Below, one piece after another: positions 13,452 through 21,592 of a DNA stretch of 37,362 nucleotides. Location of the stretch: NCBI GenBank assembly GCA_964449445.1, contig CAYUZT010000011.1, positions 1 through 37,362 of the forward strand. Reading direction: 5' to 3'. The DNA is from JABFSS01 sp964449445 (lineage in GTDB: Bacteria; Patescibacteriota; Gracilibacteria; Peribacterales; Peribacteraceae). The notes beneath the pieces were generated by a model. The model had not been told where the DNA came from and made no database searches. It saw only the letters and a list, made by a program, of their open reading frames with translations. Position numbers and translations under genes: made by a program. Position 1 is the first letter of the stretch, and the number at the start of each line of letters is the position of its first letter.

Positions 13452-15113
13452 ATGAGCTTTGTAGCACTCCCGACGAGACGCGAACTTCTTCTCTTCATGG
13501 GAGGCATCGTGATTCTTGCCACCGCAATCTATGGTCGATTGCTCGGAAGTGATTTCGTCTTCTGGGATGACCCTTCTTTGATTATTGATAATCCTGCGGT
13601 CCACGGTTTCACTTTCAAGAATATCGCCAGCGCCTTTTCAACCTATGACCCCGATCTCTACGTTCCCCTCACAACACTCAGTTACCAGCTCAATTATGCA
13701 CTCGGTGGACTGAGTCCATTCCTCTACCACCTGACGAACGTCGTTCTTCACGCTGCCAATGCCGTGCTCACTGGCTGGGTCACCCTTCTTCTCTTCCGCA
13801 GGAAGTCCGTCGCCGTCATCACTGCGCTTCTTTTCCTAGTCCATCCCATCAACGTGGAGGCGGTCGTCTGGATTTCCGCGCGCAAAGATCTGCTCTCCGC
13901 GTTCTTTTTTCTCCTCGCACTCGGGAGTTATTTGCAGTGGAAGAACAGTGTGAAGCGCTCGTGGTATGGAACAAGTCTTGCAAGCTTCCTGCTCGGGTTG
14001 CTCTCTAAAGTCAGTGTCATCTTCCTGCCTGTGATTCTTCTGCTCACCGACTGGCGTCACAAGAGACCGTTCACGCGAGCGACCTTGATCTCCCTCGCGC
14101 CGTTTTTTCTGCTGAGCGTGATCTTCGGGATCGTCGCAGTGGCAGGGAAACTGGAAAGCACACGGCCGCTCTGGATGAAGCTCCTGCTCGGCATGCAGGC
14201 GACACTCTTTTCGCTGTGGCACCTTGTTTGGCCTATGAATTACTCCGTCATCTATCCGTATACGCAGACCCCGTCATTGGCAGATCCCATTCTCCTCCTT
14301 TCTCTGTTGGGAGTTCTCGCAATTTCCGTGGGAACGCTATTCCTCCGGAAGCGCTTCCCGTCCATCACCCTCGGCTGGTGGTTTTTCCTCCTGATGCTTG
14401 CGCCCAGCTTCCTGACGGTCGAAAAGGGGACTGATGTTATCCGGGATCTGTATTTGACCTCTGACCGGTATGTCTACGTCGCGGGCATTGGCATCTTCTG
14501 GATCGTCGCTCTCGTGCTTGAGCAACTGCGCGTTCGAAATGCCCGAGCATCACATCTCTTGGTCACTCTCATCATTGCTGTTCTCTCCGTTCTCGCATTC
14601 ATGCAAACGCTCGTCTGGCAAAACAGCGAAACGCTCTTCCTCTCGGCTCTCGCGCGCTCCCCCGATTCGTCTGCCATGCACAATAATCTGGGCGTCTACT
14701 ACGAGAGCACGGGTCGGTCGCAAGAGGCAGCTGACCAGTATCTTGCAGCAGTCAAAACCGGCGGCACTGGTGATGCCTGGTTCAATGTGGGAGTTCTCGC
14801 CATGAACCAGAATCGAACTCCGGAAGCTATCGAAGCTTTTACCCGCGCAGTCACGATGCAACCGACGATGGCGGTTGCTCACCTGAACCTCGGTGCACAA
14901 TTGCTCAATGCTGGGCGACTACAGGAAGCAGTGGATCATCTCCTTGCCGCGCAGAAGCTAGATCCCGGCAATGTGATCATCTACATGAATCTCGGCATTG
15001 CTCTGGAGAAAGGGGAAAATACGATCGATGCCATTCGCGCGTACGAGCGAGCGCTTCAACTGGATCCGGGGAATGCGTTTGCGTTGGAGAGAATAGGGAA
15101 ACTCAAGAAGTGA
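13452..15113 (+). CDS. TMTC-like polytopic membrane protein with C-terminal TPR repeats (GT-C fold, putative protein O-glycosyltransferase)
   Basis: A 553-residue integral membrane protein. The N-terminal three quarters has many transmembrane helices with the hallmarks of the TMTC/GT-C group: FVFWDDPSLI with paired Asp in the first outside loop, LYVPLTTLSYQLNY, LYHLTNVVLHAANA, and LFLVHPINVEAVVWISARKD. The last 150 residues carry about four TPR units (for example NNLGVYYESTGRSQEAADQY and AIRAYERALQLDPGNAFAL). In animals TMTC proteins attach mannose to Ser/Thr; bacterial relatives are mostly uncharacterised. It follows the serine-rich gene by 42 bp. The sugar donor (probably a lipid-linked sugar) is inference. 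The stop lies 1 bp before the end of tRNA-Leu on the other strand. Confidence 0.8.
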   Translation: MSFVALPTRRELLLFMGGIVILATAIYGRLLGSDFVFWDDPSLIIDNPAVHGFTFKNIASAFSTYDPDLYVPLTTLSYQLNYALGGLSPFLYHLTNVVLHAANAVLTGWVTLLLFRRKSVAVITALLFLVHPINVEAVVWISARKDLLSAFFFLLALGSYLQWKNSVKRSWYGTSLASFLLGLLSKVSVIFLPVILLLTDWRHKRPFTRATLISLAPFFLLSVIFGIVAVAGKLESTRPLWMKLLLGMQATLFSLWHLVWPMNYSVIYPYTQTPSLADPILLLSLLGVLAISVGTLFLRKRFPSITLGWWFFLLMLAPSFLTVEKGTDVIRDLYLTSDRYVYVAGIGIFWIVALVLEQLRVRNARASHLLVTLIIAVLSVLAFMQTLVWQNSETLFLSALARSPDSSAMHNNLGVYYESTGRSQEAADQYLAAVKTGGTGDAWFNVGVLAMNQNRTPEAIEAFTRAVTMQPTMAVAHLNLGAQLLNAGRLQEAVDHLLAAQKLDPGNVIIYMNLGIALEKGENTIDAIRAYERALQLDPGNAFALERIGKLKK

Positions 15114-15114
15114 A

Positions 15115-15200
15115 TGGTGCCGATGAGAGGACTCGAACCTCCACATCCTTACGGATACACGCTCCTGAAGCGTGCGCGTCTGCCATTCCGCCACATCGGC
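15115..15200 (-). tRNA. tRNA-Leu (anticodon CAG)
   Basis: Acceptor arms GCCGATG and CATCGGC pair over 7 bp. The anticodon stem CACGC / GCGTG holds loop TTCAGGA, giving anticodon CAG. There is a long class II variable arm and a T-loop TTCGAGT, discriminator A and an encoded CCA end. 86 nt in total. Confidence 0.95.
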
Positions 15201-15243
15201 ACGTTGAACGAGGAAAGATCTGAGAATTGTGCTATCTGTGAGC

Positions 15244-15280
15244 GGTCCTGAGCGTAGACGAAGGGCCACCACATCGGCAC
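15244..15280. repeat. small palindrome next to a copy of the tRNA-Leu 5' end
   Basis: GGTCCT / AGGGCC (one G-T pair) forms a hairpin at 15244-15267 around a CCTGAGC...GAAGG core. Directly after it, 15269-15280 repeats 12 bp (CCACATCGGCAC) that also spans the tRNA-Leu 5' end (15191-15202). It may be a repeat insertion that copied a bit of the tRNA, or chance. Confidence 0.45.
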
Positions 15281-15332
15281 AAGCGTATCCTAGCAGATGT
15301 ACATCTTCAGTTTCTTCAATCTTCCTTCGTCT

Positions 15333-15953
15333 ATGCCTTCACTCAGTCAAAAACTATTTGCGTGGGGAAATGACAGAACAGAGGGCATGAGGAATAGAGT
15401 GTTGGGAGCTGATAAGCAACAGCTTCTCAGCAAAGCAAAAGGAAGCGTTATAGAAATCGGAATGGGGAACGGAGGTAATGTGCAGTTCTATCCCCATGGC
15501 GTTTCGATAGTGGGAATTGAGCCCAATGCAGCAATGCACAAATATATCGACAGAAATCGTCAGAAGTACGGCGTCGACGTTACCATCAGTGATTCTTCTG
15601 CAGAGGCACTTCCCATTGCATCAGACAGTGTCGACACCGTGGTGACGACACATGTTCTTTGTTCCGTGAGAGATGTTCAGGCATCTCTTGGAGAAATTCT
15701 CAGAATTTTAAAGCCCGGAGGTGAGTATCTCTTCATAGAACATGTTGCAGCCAAGAGAGGAACGGCTCTGCGAGTCATTCAAAACATGGCACGGGGAGTA
15801 CACTCGGCAGTCTTTGCCGGTTGTCAGTGCAATCGTGAAATCTGGAACGACATCGAGACAGCGGGATTTGCAACTGTTGAATTGACGCATAAAGACTTGC
15901 GGACGTTTCTCGCTCATGTGACACCTCATATTGTAGGTTCTGCGAGAAAATGA
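15333..15953 (+). CDS. class I SAM-dependent methyltransferase (UbiE/METTL7-like)
   Basis: About 206 residues from the ATG at 15333; an in-frame ATG at 15297 would add 12 hydrophobic residues that do not resemble the family. Motif I is VIEIGMGNGGN, which binds S-adenosylmethionine. The acidic residue of motif II is in GIEPNAAM, and VVTTHVLCSVRD and LRILKPGGEYLFIEHV are motifs of the Methyltransf_11 group. The later stretch with FAGCQCNREIWNDIETAGF resembles METTL7-type thiol or lipid methyltransferases, where a GC...R segment precedes the last strand. Substrate is unknown. It stands alone between tRNA-Leu and an opposite-strand small gene. Confidence 0.85.
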   Translation: MPSLSQKLFAWGNDRTEGMRNRVLGADKQQLLSKAKGSVIEIGMGNGGNVQFYPHGVSIVGIEPNAAMHKYIDRNRQKYGVDVTISDSSAEALPIASDSVDTVVTTHVLCSVRDVQASLGEILRILKPGGEYLFIEHVAAKRGTALRVIQNMARGVHSAVFAGCQCNREIWNDIETAGFATVELTHKDLRTFLAHVTPHIVGSARK

Positions 15954-15976
15954 TCCATCTTGCTCAAGCGTCACGA

Positions 15977-16147
15977 TTATTTCTTCTCCACTTTCTTCTT
16001 CTTCATCCAATTCGGCCGCTCCGGGAAGGGGAGAACTGCCTGTCCGATCACCCACCCGACGCCGTCCAGGATTGAGCCGCCGATGTTAAAAGATTCTTTC
16101 TTCTTCGCCGGAAGTTTTTTGGGATCTGCCATATACCTATAAGACAT
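15977..16147 (-). CDS. small basic protein of unknown function
   Basis: A 56-residue open frame (51 if the second ATG at 16132 is used, starting MADPKKLPAKKK). The ends are very lysine-rich (KKKKVEKK at the C-terminus), with a short non-polar middle containing GGSILDGVGWVIGQAVLPF. The composition is unlike random frames, and no longer gene covers this space on either strand. It could bind nucleic acid or membrane. I do not recognise a family; the evidence is only composition and an otherwise empty interval. Confidence 0.45.
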   Translation of the reverse strand: MSYRYMADPKKLPAKKKESFNIGGSILDGVGWVIGQAVLPFPERPNWMKKKKVEKK

Positions 16148-16182
16148 CTTAGCACGCGTGATGTTACGAATGATGTGCGGAT

Positions 16183-16235
16183 TTACTTCTTCGCATCCTC
16201 CACAACCCGATCACGTTCCGGTCTGGATCTGCAAT
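16183..16235 (-). pseudogene. remnant of the 3' end of a second VOC (glyoxalase-like) gene
   Basis: About 50 bp resemble the end of the intact VOC gene at 17307, including TTCTTCGCATCCTCC and ACAACCC. Translated on the minus strand it reads IADPDRNVIGLW, against ISDPDGNVLGLW in the intact gene, and then loses frame by a 1-bp deletion. The remnant abuts the stop of the 330-residue gene at 16240. Confidence 0.7.
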
Positions 16236-16239
16236 GCCC

Positions 16240-17232
16240 TTACACCATTTTTGTACGCACTTCTCGGATTCCGATCTCGACGCGTAACCTGCTAGCTGCT
16301 TGGGGAAGTTCTGCTACCGTGCATTCTTCCAGCAATTCTAAGATTTCAATTTCATTGATTGAATCGTCGCAGGTACAAAGATGTTCTACCATTATCAACG
16401 CAGCATCTTCATTAAGGCCGCTTTCATCTGAGTTCTCATAGAAAACATCCATCAGCTGTGCTTTATCAGTAAGTGGTAGAAGAGCCTGAACAAACGTCAT
16501 TTGACTTTCTGCGATAGATTTGCGAATCCCTTCCACGATGTGCGGCACACTACCGGAGTCACAAATACACCTGACAAGCATTGACTCTGCCGAACTTGTT
16601 CCTAGAAATGCATGCAGCTGTGTACATGCTTTTACCGCTAAATCTATATTGCCTGTTTTAATCACAGCCGATGCAAGGAGATTGCGAACGTTCTCGCAAT
16701 AATATATTTGGTCATGTTCATCCTTTGTTGTATTGAGTAGATCGGATAGTTCGTCCGTGCCACTGCTCTCAAGAATTTTTTGCATACACCTTACTTGCAG
16801 ATCCTCGTTATGCGTCAGGTACCGAACAATCCGTGTCAACTGAGCAGTGTTTCCGTTTGCAAGAATATGAATGAAAAGCTGTCGGTGACCATCGGTCTCG
16901 CGTGGCTCTTTTTTTGCGTTCAATTCTTCAAACGACAGCACGAGAAATTCAACATCGACTTCTCGCAAAAGATGTTGGGCAAGTGCATGATAATCAGTAT
17001 CTTCATCTCTTTCTTTCCAAAGCTGTGAGATGGAAGTGGGCCCATCTTCTATCAGACTTCGTAGTCTTCTACCCGCGTATTTCTGTTTTTCCAATAAGCG
17101 AGTAGCTATGCTCAACTCACGTGATAGTGCCTTGGCCTTTTCGGGTTGGTCTTTCTGGAGTCGTTCCAGTGCCATGACCTGCTCAAGAGGTTCTAAATCG
17201 TCGAACGAGAGGTCTTCAGTTGTTTGATCCAT
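16240..17232 (-). CDS. helical-repeat protein of unknown function
   Basis: A 330-residue soluble protein with no signal peptide or membrane helix. It is Leu/Glu-rich and almost certainly all alpha, with spacing of hydrophobic residues suggestive of HEAT/ARM-like or TPR-like helical pairs (for example from about residue 115 to 310). No catalytic motif is seen. It lies between an intact VOC gene upstream (75 bp away) and a decayed copy of the VOC 3' end downstream, so the whole gene may have been inserted by recombination. The upstream gap is AT-rich. Function cannot be named. Confidence 0.7.
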   Translation of the reverse strand: MDQTTEDLSFDDLEPLEQVMALERLQKDQPEKAKALSRELSIATRLLEKQKYAGRRLRSLIEDGPTSISQLWKERDEDTDYHALAQHLLREVDVEFLVLSFEELNAKKEPRETDGHRQLFIHILANGNTAQLTRIVRYLTHNEDLQVRCMQKILESSGTDELSDLLNTTKDEHDQIYYCENVRNLLASAVIKTGNIDLAVKACTQLHAFLGTSSAESMLVRCICDSGSVPHIVEGIRKSIAESQMTFVQALLPLTDKAQLMDVFYENSDESGLNEDAALIMVEHLCTCDDSINEIEILELLEECTVAELPQAASRLRVEIGIREVRTKMV

Positions 17233-17306
17233 AAGTTGAATACTTTCTAATATTTGTTATTATAAGTCAATAGCGAACAGAGAGAGCAAAAAAGCCTCCA
17301 GTTGAG

Positions 17307-17708
17307 CTATTTCTTCGCATCCTCCCACAACCCAAGTACGTTCCCATCGGGATCGCTGATGTAGGCGTAGTGACCCATCCCCATGATGTCGGTCTTGGCT
17401 TTGACGATCTTCCCTCCGGCCTTTTCCACCTGTTTCACTTTGTCATCAATGGAGGGCACGTTGACCGCGATCACGGCTCCATGGACGTTTTTCACTTCAT
17501 CGATGCTCTGCATGATCCCGCCGTTGATGGCACCCGGCTTCAGCGGCATGCGGGTCTTTTCATCGATCGGCGTCGTGTGGACGCCCACGTACACCGAGCC
17601 ATCGGGCATTGGCCAATCTTGGAGCTTCCAACCAAACGTAGGACCGTAAAACTTCCTCGCAGCGTCGAGGTTCTTGACCGGAATTTCGAAGTGCACGATG
17701 GGATCCAT
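17307..17708 (-). CDS. VOC family protein (glyoxalase/bleomycin resistance/dioxygenase fold)
   Basis: 133 residues, a normal length for a single two-module VOC protein. It starts MDPIVHFEIPVKNLDAARKFY and continues FGWKLQDW, the standard opening beta-alpha module; the second module ends ISDPDGNVLGLWEDAKK, with the acidic metal-ligand position near the C-terminus. Members are metal-dependent lyases, isomerases or antibiotic-binding proteins; the subgroup (SnoaL-neighbour, glyoxalase-like) does not define substrate. It follows the response-regulator gene on the same strand. A broken copy of its 3' end lies at 16183-16235. Confidence 0.88.
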   Translation of the reverse strand: MDPIVHFEIPVKNLDAARKFYGPTFGWKLQDWPMPDGSVYVGVHTTPIDEKTRMPLKPGAINGGIMQSIDEVKNVHGAVIAVNVPSIDDKVKQVEKAGGKIVKAKTDIMGMGHYAYISDPDGNVLGLWEDAKK

Positions 17709-17740
17709 AGGGAAGAAGGGTAGGAGCTAACGCCCTCTAG

Positions 17741-17761
17741 GACAAGTCGTCGGTTCTTGTC
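17741..17761 (-). terminator. hairpin directly after the response-regulator stop
   Basis: The stem GACAAG / CTTGTC with a 9-nt loop (extendable by a G-T pair) begins immediately after the stop codon at 17762. It may end the signalling operon before the VOC gene. No T-tract. Confidence 0.35.
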
Positions 17762-18142
17762 TTACGCCGACGCGGGAGTTTTCGCCGCCAGACATTCCTC
17801 GATTTTTTTCACGAGATCGGGAATATCGATGTCGCTCTTGATGAAGTAGTGCGTGGCGCCGATCAGCTGGCTGCCCTTGCTATCGAACTTCCACTCGATG
17901 TTCGAAAGGATGATCACCGGGAACGCGTATCCCTTGTCGCGAATGAAATCCAAAACCGTGAAGCCGTCTACATGTGGAAGCAGGAGATCGAGGAGCAGGA
18001 GATCTGGCTGCTGCTTTTCGATTTCCTTCATCGCATCGCCGCCGTCACTCGCCATGCGAATCTCACGACCATTGCGCGCGAGGTGCTTTGCGCAGAGTTT
18101 ACGGAGGAAGGCGTTGTCTTCAACGATGAGAATATTCTGCAT
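17762..18142 (-). CDS. single-domain response regulator (CheY-like receiver)
   Basis: About 126 residues from the ATG of MQNILIVEDN (18142); the ATG at 18160 would add MNSPPP. The receiver fold is clear: acidic pair Glu8-Asp9, phospho-acceptor Asp52 in LLLLDLLLPHVDG, ILSN with the conserved Ser, and FIKSD with the conserved Lys. There is no output domain, so it signals by protein contact. There is a short extra segment (NIEWKFDSKGSQ) after the Ser strand. Its start lies inside the 3' end of the histidine kinase gene (23-bp overlap), so the two are co-translated and very likely partners. Confidence 0.92.
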   Translation of the reverse strand: MQNILIVEDNAFLRKLCAKHLARNGREIRMASDGGDAMKEIEKQQPDLLLLDLLLPHVDGFTVLDFIRDKGYAFPVIILSNIEWKFDSKGSQLIGATHYFIKSDIDIPDLVKKIEECLAAKTPASA

Positions 18143-20165
18143 GGGTGGTGGCGAATTCATGTTCGGCGCGTGTTTGGTGAGATACAGAATGTCCTTCTTG
18201 CGACTCTGAATCAATGGCAGGCAAATCGAAAGAAAACGTGGTTCCTTGTCCTTCTATAGACGAACAGGAAATCTTCCCTCCCATGAGCCGTATGAGGGAT
18301 GCAACGATGTACAGTCCTAAGCCCATTCCTTCCTCTTCCCTGTTTTGCGCATTTTTCCCGCGGTAGAAGAGGGAAAAAATCTGCGGCTGTTCGTTTGCGG
18401 GGATGCCGATCCCCGTGTCATGCACGTGGAGAGAAACCGTATCGTCATGTCGTTCCGCCCGGATTTCTATCGTGCTTTCCTCGTCGGAATACTTGCTGGC
18501 ATTGTCCAGAAGGTTATCCAGAATCTGCTTCAGGAAATTGGGATCGGTCAAGACATGACAATCGGGAGGACACGACCAGATAACCGATTGTTTCTTGCCA
18601 TACGGACGCTGCTCAAAATCTCCCGCGCTCGTCTGAAGAAAGGAGGGCAGCGAAACGTCACTGAGGAAAGACTGCAATTTCCGTGCTTCGATTTGCGAGA
18701 GCCGCAGGAGCGTTTTCATCGTCTGCGACATCATCGTGACTGCCGCCTGCGCGCTCTCCAGCACGCTCCTCTCCGATGGCTTCAGCTGATTTCCGAGCGT
18801 TTCCTTGACGCTGCTGATCCCCCACCGGATTGCGCTGAGTGGCGTGCGCAGCTGATGCGATGCGAGCAGGACGAACTGCGATTTCGCCATTTCCTCGCGC
18901 TTGCGTTGCGTGATGTCCTTGACGATTGCCGCCATGCCGATGGGATTTCCTTTGGGTCCACGGACGAAAAATACCGTGGTCAATGCAAAAATACGAGATC
19001 CGTCTTTTTGAATGTATTCTTTTTCAAACTCTGTGGATTTTCCAGTTCTTTGTAGTTCTGCGATTTTCTCTTCCTCCTGCGCATGGTATTCCGCGGGCGT
19101 CAGGTGTTGGTACCGCATTCCCGCCGTCAGCTCTCCCTTCGAGTAGCCCGTCATCTGAGCGAATGCGTCATTCACTTCCAAGATTCTGCCATTGAGGGAT
19201 GTAAAGATGATGCCATCCTTCGATGCCTTGAAGATCCCGTAGAAACGTTCCTGACTTTCCCGGTCTGCTTTTGCAGAGAGGTCCCGTTCAACAATCGCAG
19301 CGGCAAGAGTCAGTCCTGTAATCGCGATGACAGCGATAAAGAGCTGCAGCAGTAAGAGAGCATCTCCGGGACTCAGCATGGCAAATGGCCCGATGCCTTG
19401 CAGAGTGACAGCAATGGCTACGGCGCTGATTGCGCTTACTAACGTAATGGTGATGCGCGGGCCAAAACGTGCCGCAGCCCAAATGACCGAGGGAATGGAG
19501 ACATAGGCAATAGGCAGGCGACGAGGTTCCGTAAAAAGCACCTCACCGAAGGCGATGAAGAGGGATGCGACAGCGAAACAGAAGAGGCCAACACCTTCAC
19601 CGATACGTTGAACAGAAATAGATGAGAATTTCCGGCGAAACCACAAGATAAGCAGGGGAGTGACGACAATGGCTCCCGCGGCGTCGCCCACCCACCAGTT
19701 GAACCAAATTTTTCCGTAGTCCTGCCATGGAGCGAACCCGGAAATGGAGAGTGCAGTCACTCCCATTGTGGCGCTGATCACAGGAGAGGCGAGCGCTGCG
19801 AGCAGCACAAACGAAAACACATGACGGATGCGATTGAACGTGTCGGGCCAGCCGGCAAAACGCTTTATCAGCGTCGCACCCACCAATCCTTCCAGCGTGT
19901 TGCCACTGGCGATTGCGAGAGTGGTGAGCAAGGATCCTTCAGTTGTGACATTCACGATAAATGCACCAACAAAAATGCCAATCCAGATGTATCGGTCACA
20001 CAAGAGAAAAGCGGCGAGAGCGATGCCGGTGGGTGCCCACACGACCGTCGCGCTCGGATGGACGCTTGCGAGCATCAGCCCGAGCTTTCCTGCAATCAGG
20101 TACGCCGCTCCGACGAGGATGATCCTGGTTGCGCGATAGAGATGGTGCTGGAAGACGGGGGTCAC
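18120..20165 (-). CDS. membrane sensor histidine kinase (MASE1-PAS-HisKA-HATPase)
   Basis: About 681 residues from a GTG at 20165 (VTPVFQHHLYRATRI); the frame is open further upstream, but that part overlaps the sigma-like gene in another frame. Residues about 15-300 form a MASE1 membrane sensor with several helices (HPSATVVWAPTGIALAAFLL is typical). Then come a PAS domain (FYGIFKASKDGIIFTS, NDAFAQMTGYS), a HisKA domain with the phospho-accepting His in LLASHQLRTPLSAIRWG, and an ATPase domain with the N box (DNLLDNASKYS), DTGIGIP and EGMGLGLYIV. The signal sensed by MASE1 is not defined. Its 3' end overlaps the response-regulator gene. Confidence 0.93.
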   Translation of the reverse strand: MTPVFQHHLYRATRIILVGAAYLIAGKLGLMLASVHPSATVVWAPTGIALAAFLLCDRYIWIGIFVGAFIVNVTTEGSLLTTLAIASGNTLEGLVGATLIKRFAGWPDTFNRIRHVFSFVLLAALASPVISATMGVTALSISGFAPWQDYGKIWFNWWVGDAAGAIVVTPLLILWFRRKFSSISVQRIGEGVGLFCFAVASLFIAFGEVLFTEPRRLPIAYVSIPSVIWAAARFGPRITITLVSAISAVAIAVTLQGIGPFAMLSPGDALLLLQLFIAVIAITGLTLAAAIVERDLSAKADRESQERFYGIFKASKDGIIFTSLNGRILEVNDAFAQMTGYSKGELTAGMRYQHLTPAEYHAQEEEKIAELQRTGKSTEFEKEYIQKDGSRIFALTTVFFVRGPKGNPIGMAAIVKDITQRKREEMAKSQFVLLASHQLRTPLSAIRWGISSVKETLGNQLKPSERSVLESAQAAVTMMSQTMKTLLRLSQIEARKLQSFLSDVSLPSFLQTSAGDFEQRPYGKKQSVIWSCPPDCHVLTDPNFLKQILDNLLDNASKYSDEESTIEIRAERHDDTVSLHVHDTGIGIPANEQPQIFSLFYRGKNAQNREEEGMGLGLYIVASLIRLMGGKISCSSIEGQGTTFSFDLPAIDSESQEGHSVSHQTRAEHEFATTHAEYSHR

Positions 20166-20196
20166 AGGAACGAGGGGAAACTCCTTCGATCCGCAC

Positions 20197-20505
20197 TCAC
20201 GTGGGAAGAAGCTCGCTACTAATTCCTTGCGAGCGATAGTCTTGCTGGAAAACCTCTTCACTCCGAAGGTCGATAGCTCTGCTATCGGACGTCGTTGCAA
20301 GCACGTAGAGGAACGCCTGGACATCTTCGATGTCGTTCCCTTCGGCCACGTACTGCCAGGCTTTCTCAAACGACTGAGCGGTCAGCTCGACGGCCTGCTT
20401 GCGGTTTCCCACACGAGAGTAACAGTGACGGAACACTTCGTCCTGGTATTTCTTGAATGCTTCCAGAAACGACTCTTCGGGCCGGTGGTGAACGGAGATG
20501 CGCAT
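20197..20505 (-). CDS. sigma-70 region 2-like protein (truncated ECF-type)
   Basis: 102 residues resembling only region 2 of ECF sigma factors: FLEAFKKYQDEVFRHCYSRV, then LTAQSFEKAWQYV (the core-binding helix, like the usual L-x-Q-x-x-F-x-K-x-W) and QAFLYVLATTSDSRAIDLR. Region 4, needed for -35 recognition, is absent; the frame stops 32 bp before the histidine kinase GTG. It may be an anti-sigma-like decoy, a degenerate sigma factor or a regulator that binds RNA polymerase. It is first in a three-gene set with the kinase and response regulator. Homology call is by eye and moderate. Confidence 0.6.
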   Translation of the reverse strand: MRISVHHRPEESFLEAFKKYQDEVFRHCYSRVGNRKQAVELTAQSFEKAWQYVAEGNDIEDVQAFLYVLATTSDSRAIDLRSEEVFQQDYRSQGISSELLPT

Positions 20506-20620
20506 GAATGAAAATGTGGGAACGGCAAAACACTACTCAGGAGCGCAAAGCATGCCTAGGGTTATGGAACACAGCGTGTACTCAATATGCAGCACATATA
20601 GGACAGAGAATGGACCTCCG

Positions 20621-21397
20621 TTATGTTTCCAAAAAGTTCAACGGAAGCAACAGCATTAGTCGCATGGCCTGCATATGGGGCTTCAAATGCCGGTGGTTGT
20701 ACTTCCACTCCAGTTCCTTGAGGTATAGGACGATATTCTGGGAAAACACTCCATGGTAGGGACGCATGTGCTCTTCCACCCATGCCCAGAAGAGTTCCAG
20801 TCCGTCGCCTGTCTTTCCAGCACTGTGGGTAAACCTATGGAAAGTGCTGTGACAGATGAATCCTCCATACGTCGCAGCGAAAGTTTCCGGCGCTTTCGTC
20901 GCCAGAGATTCCAGAAGAATTTTTTTGCTGGCATACCGCACACCGATCACAAGAACGGGTTTGCCGTTCCGCAGAAGCTTCCGGCATGGCGCACAGCGAG
21001 AAATTCTGTAGAGAGTTTCCATTTGGTGCATATCCATCATTTTTTGAAGAGCTTCGAGAGGCGCCGTTTGTTGTGCGATCAGTGTGCGAAAGTACGCGTA
21101 CACTCTTGCAACAAATTGATACCGGAAGCCCGTAATGGTGGCAACTCTGTGCGCGGTGAAATCCAGGCAAAAGCACACGAGCAACACGGCGTACTTTTCC
21201 AGACGTTGCCGGTCCTGAGAGCGGTCGATCGTGAATTTCTTTCCGCATGTGGTGCATTTGCGACGGCGATCCTGAAGCTTGTAGAGCTTCGTTCGTCGCT
21301 TGCATGCAGGGCACATCACATGCCGGGAACCATCCCGCGTGAAAATCCGCATTTTCTCCTCCAGGTGCGGCAATAGGAAATCTGCACGTATGATCAT
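20621..21397 (-). CDS. IS1595-like transposase, probably inactive
   Basis: 258 residues. The N-terminus has a zinc ribbon (two CxxC pairs in MCPACKRRT and CTTCGKKF). The C-terminus has the IS1595/ISXO2-type block LELFWAWVEEHM followed by LYLKELEWKYNHR. In active members the first catalytic Asp sits in a V-x-x-D-E strand; here that place reads VLVIGVRYASKK, without Asp, and the second Asp is not evident in the following segment. The final Glu may remain. So the frame is open but the DDE triad looks broken. I did not find clear terminal inverted repeats in the flanks (20506-20620 and 21398-21490). It may be a fossil IS or a domesticated gene. Confidence 0.65.
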   Translation of the reverse strand: MIIRADFLLPHLEEKMRIFTRDGSRHVMCPACKRRTKLYKLQDRRRKCTTCGKKFTIDRSQDRQRLEKYAVLLVCFCLDFTAHRVATITGFRYQFVARVYAYFRTLIAQQTAPLEALQKMMDMHQMETLYRISRCAPCRKLLRNGKPVLVIGVRYASKKILLESLATKAPETFAATYGGFICHSTFHRFTHSAGKTGDGLELFWAWVEEHMRPYHGVFSQNIVLYLKELEWKYNHRHLKPHMQAMRLMLLLPLNFLET

Positions 21398-21592
21398 CAG
21401 GAAGAGAAAAACAGACTGTATACTAGTCCACTATTTGGCACAATCTCCCCCAGTAAAAGTTCACATTGACGCAAATGTATCGGAAAGCGCGTGATGATAA
21501 TTTGTCCGTTTAACCCAACAGCAAATGATTCCCCGCTACACTATTCATCGTTCCCTTCTTCGCCCGTGCAGATTGCCTCTTTCTCTAAGCGT

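Noticed and set aside
20166..20369. An upstream extension of the histidine kinase by 68 codons.
   Set aside because: It runs in another frame through the sigma-like gene and lacks any MASE1 or signal-like feature; the GTG at 20165 directly precedes the first family-like residues.
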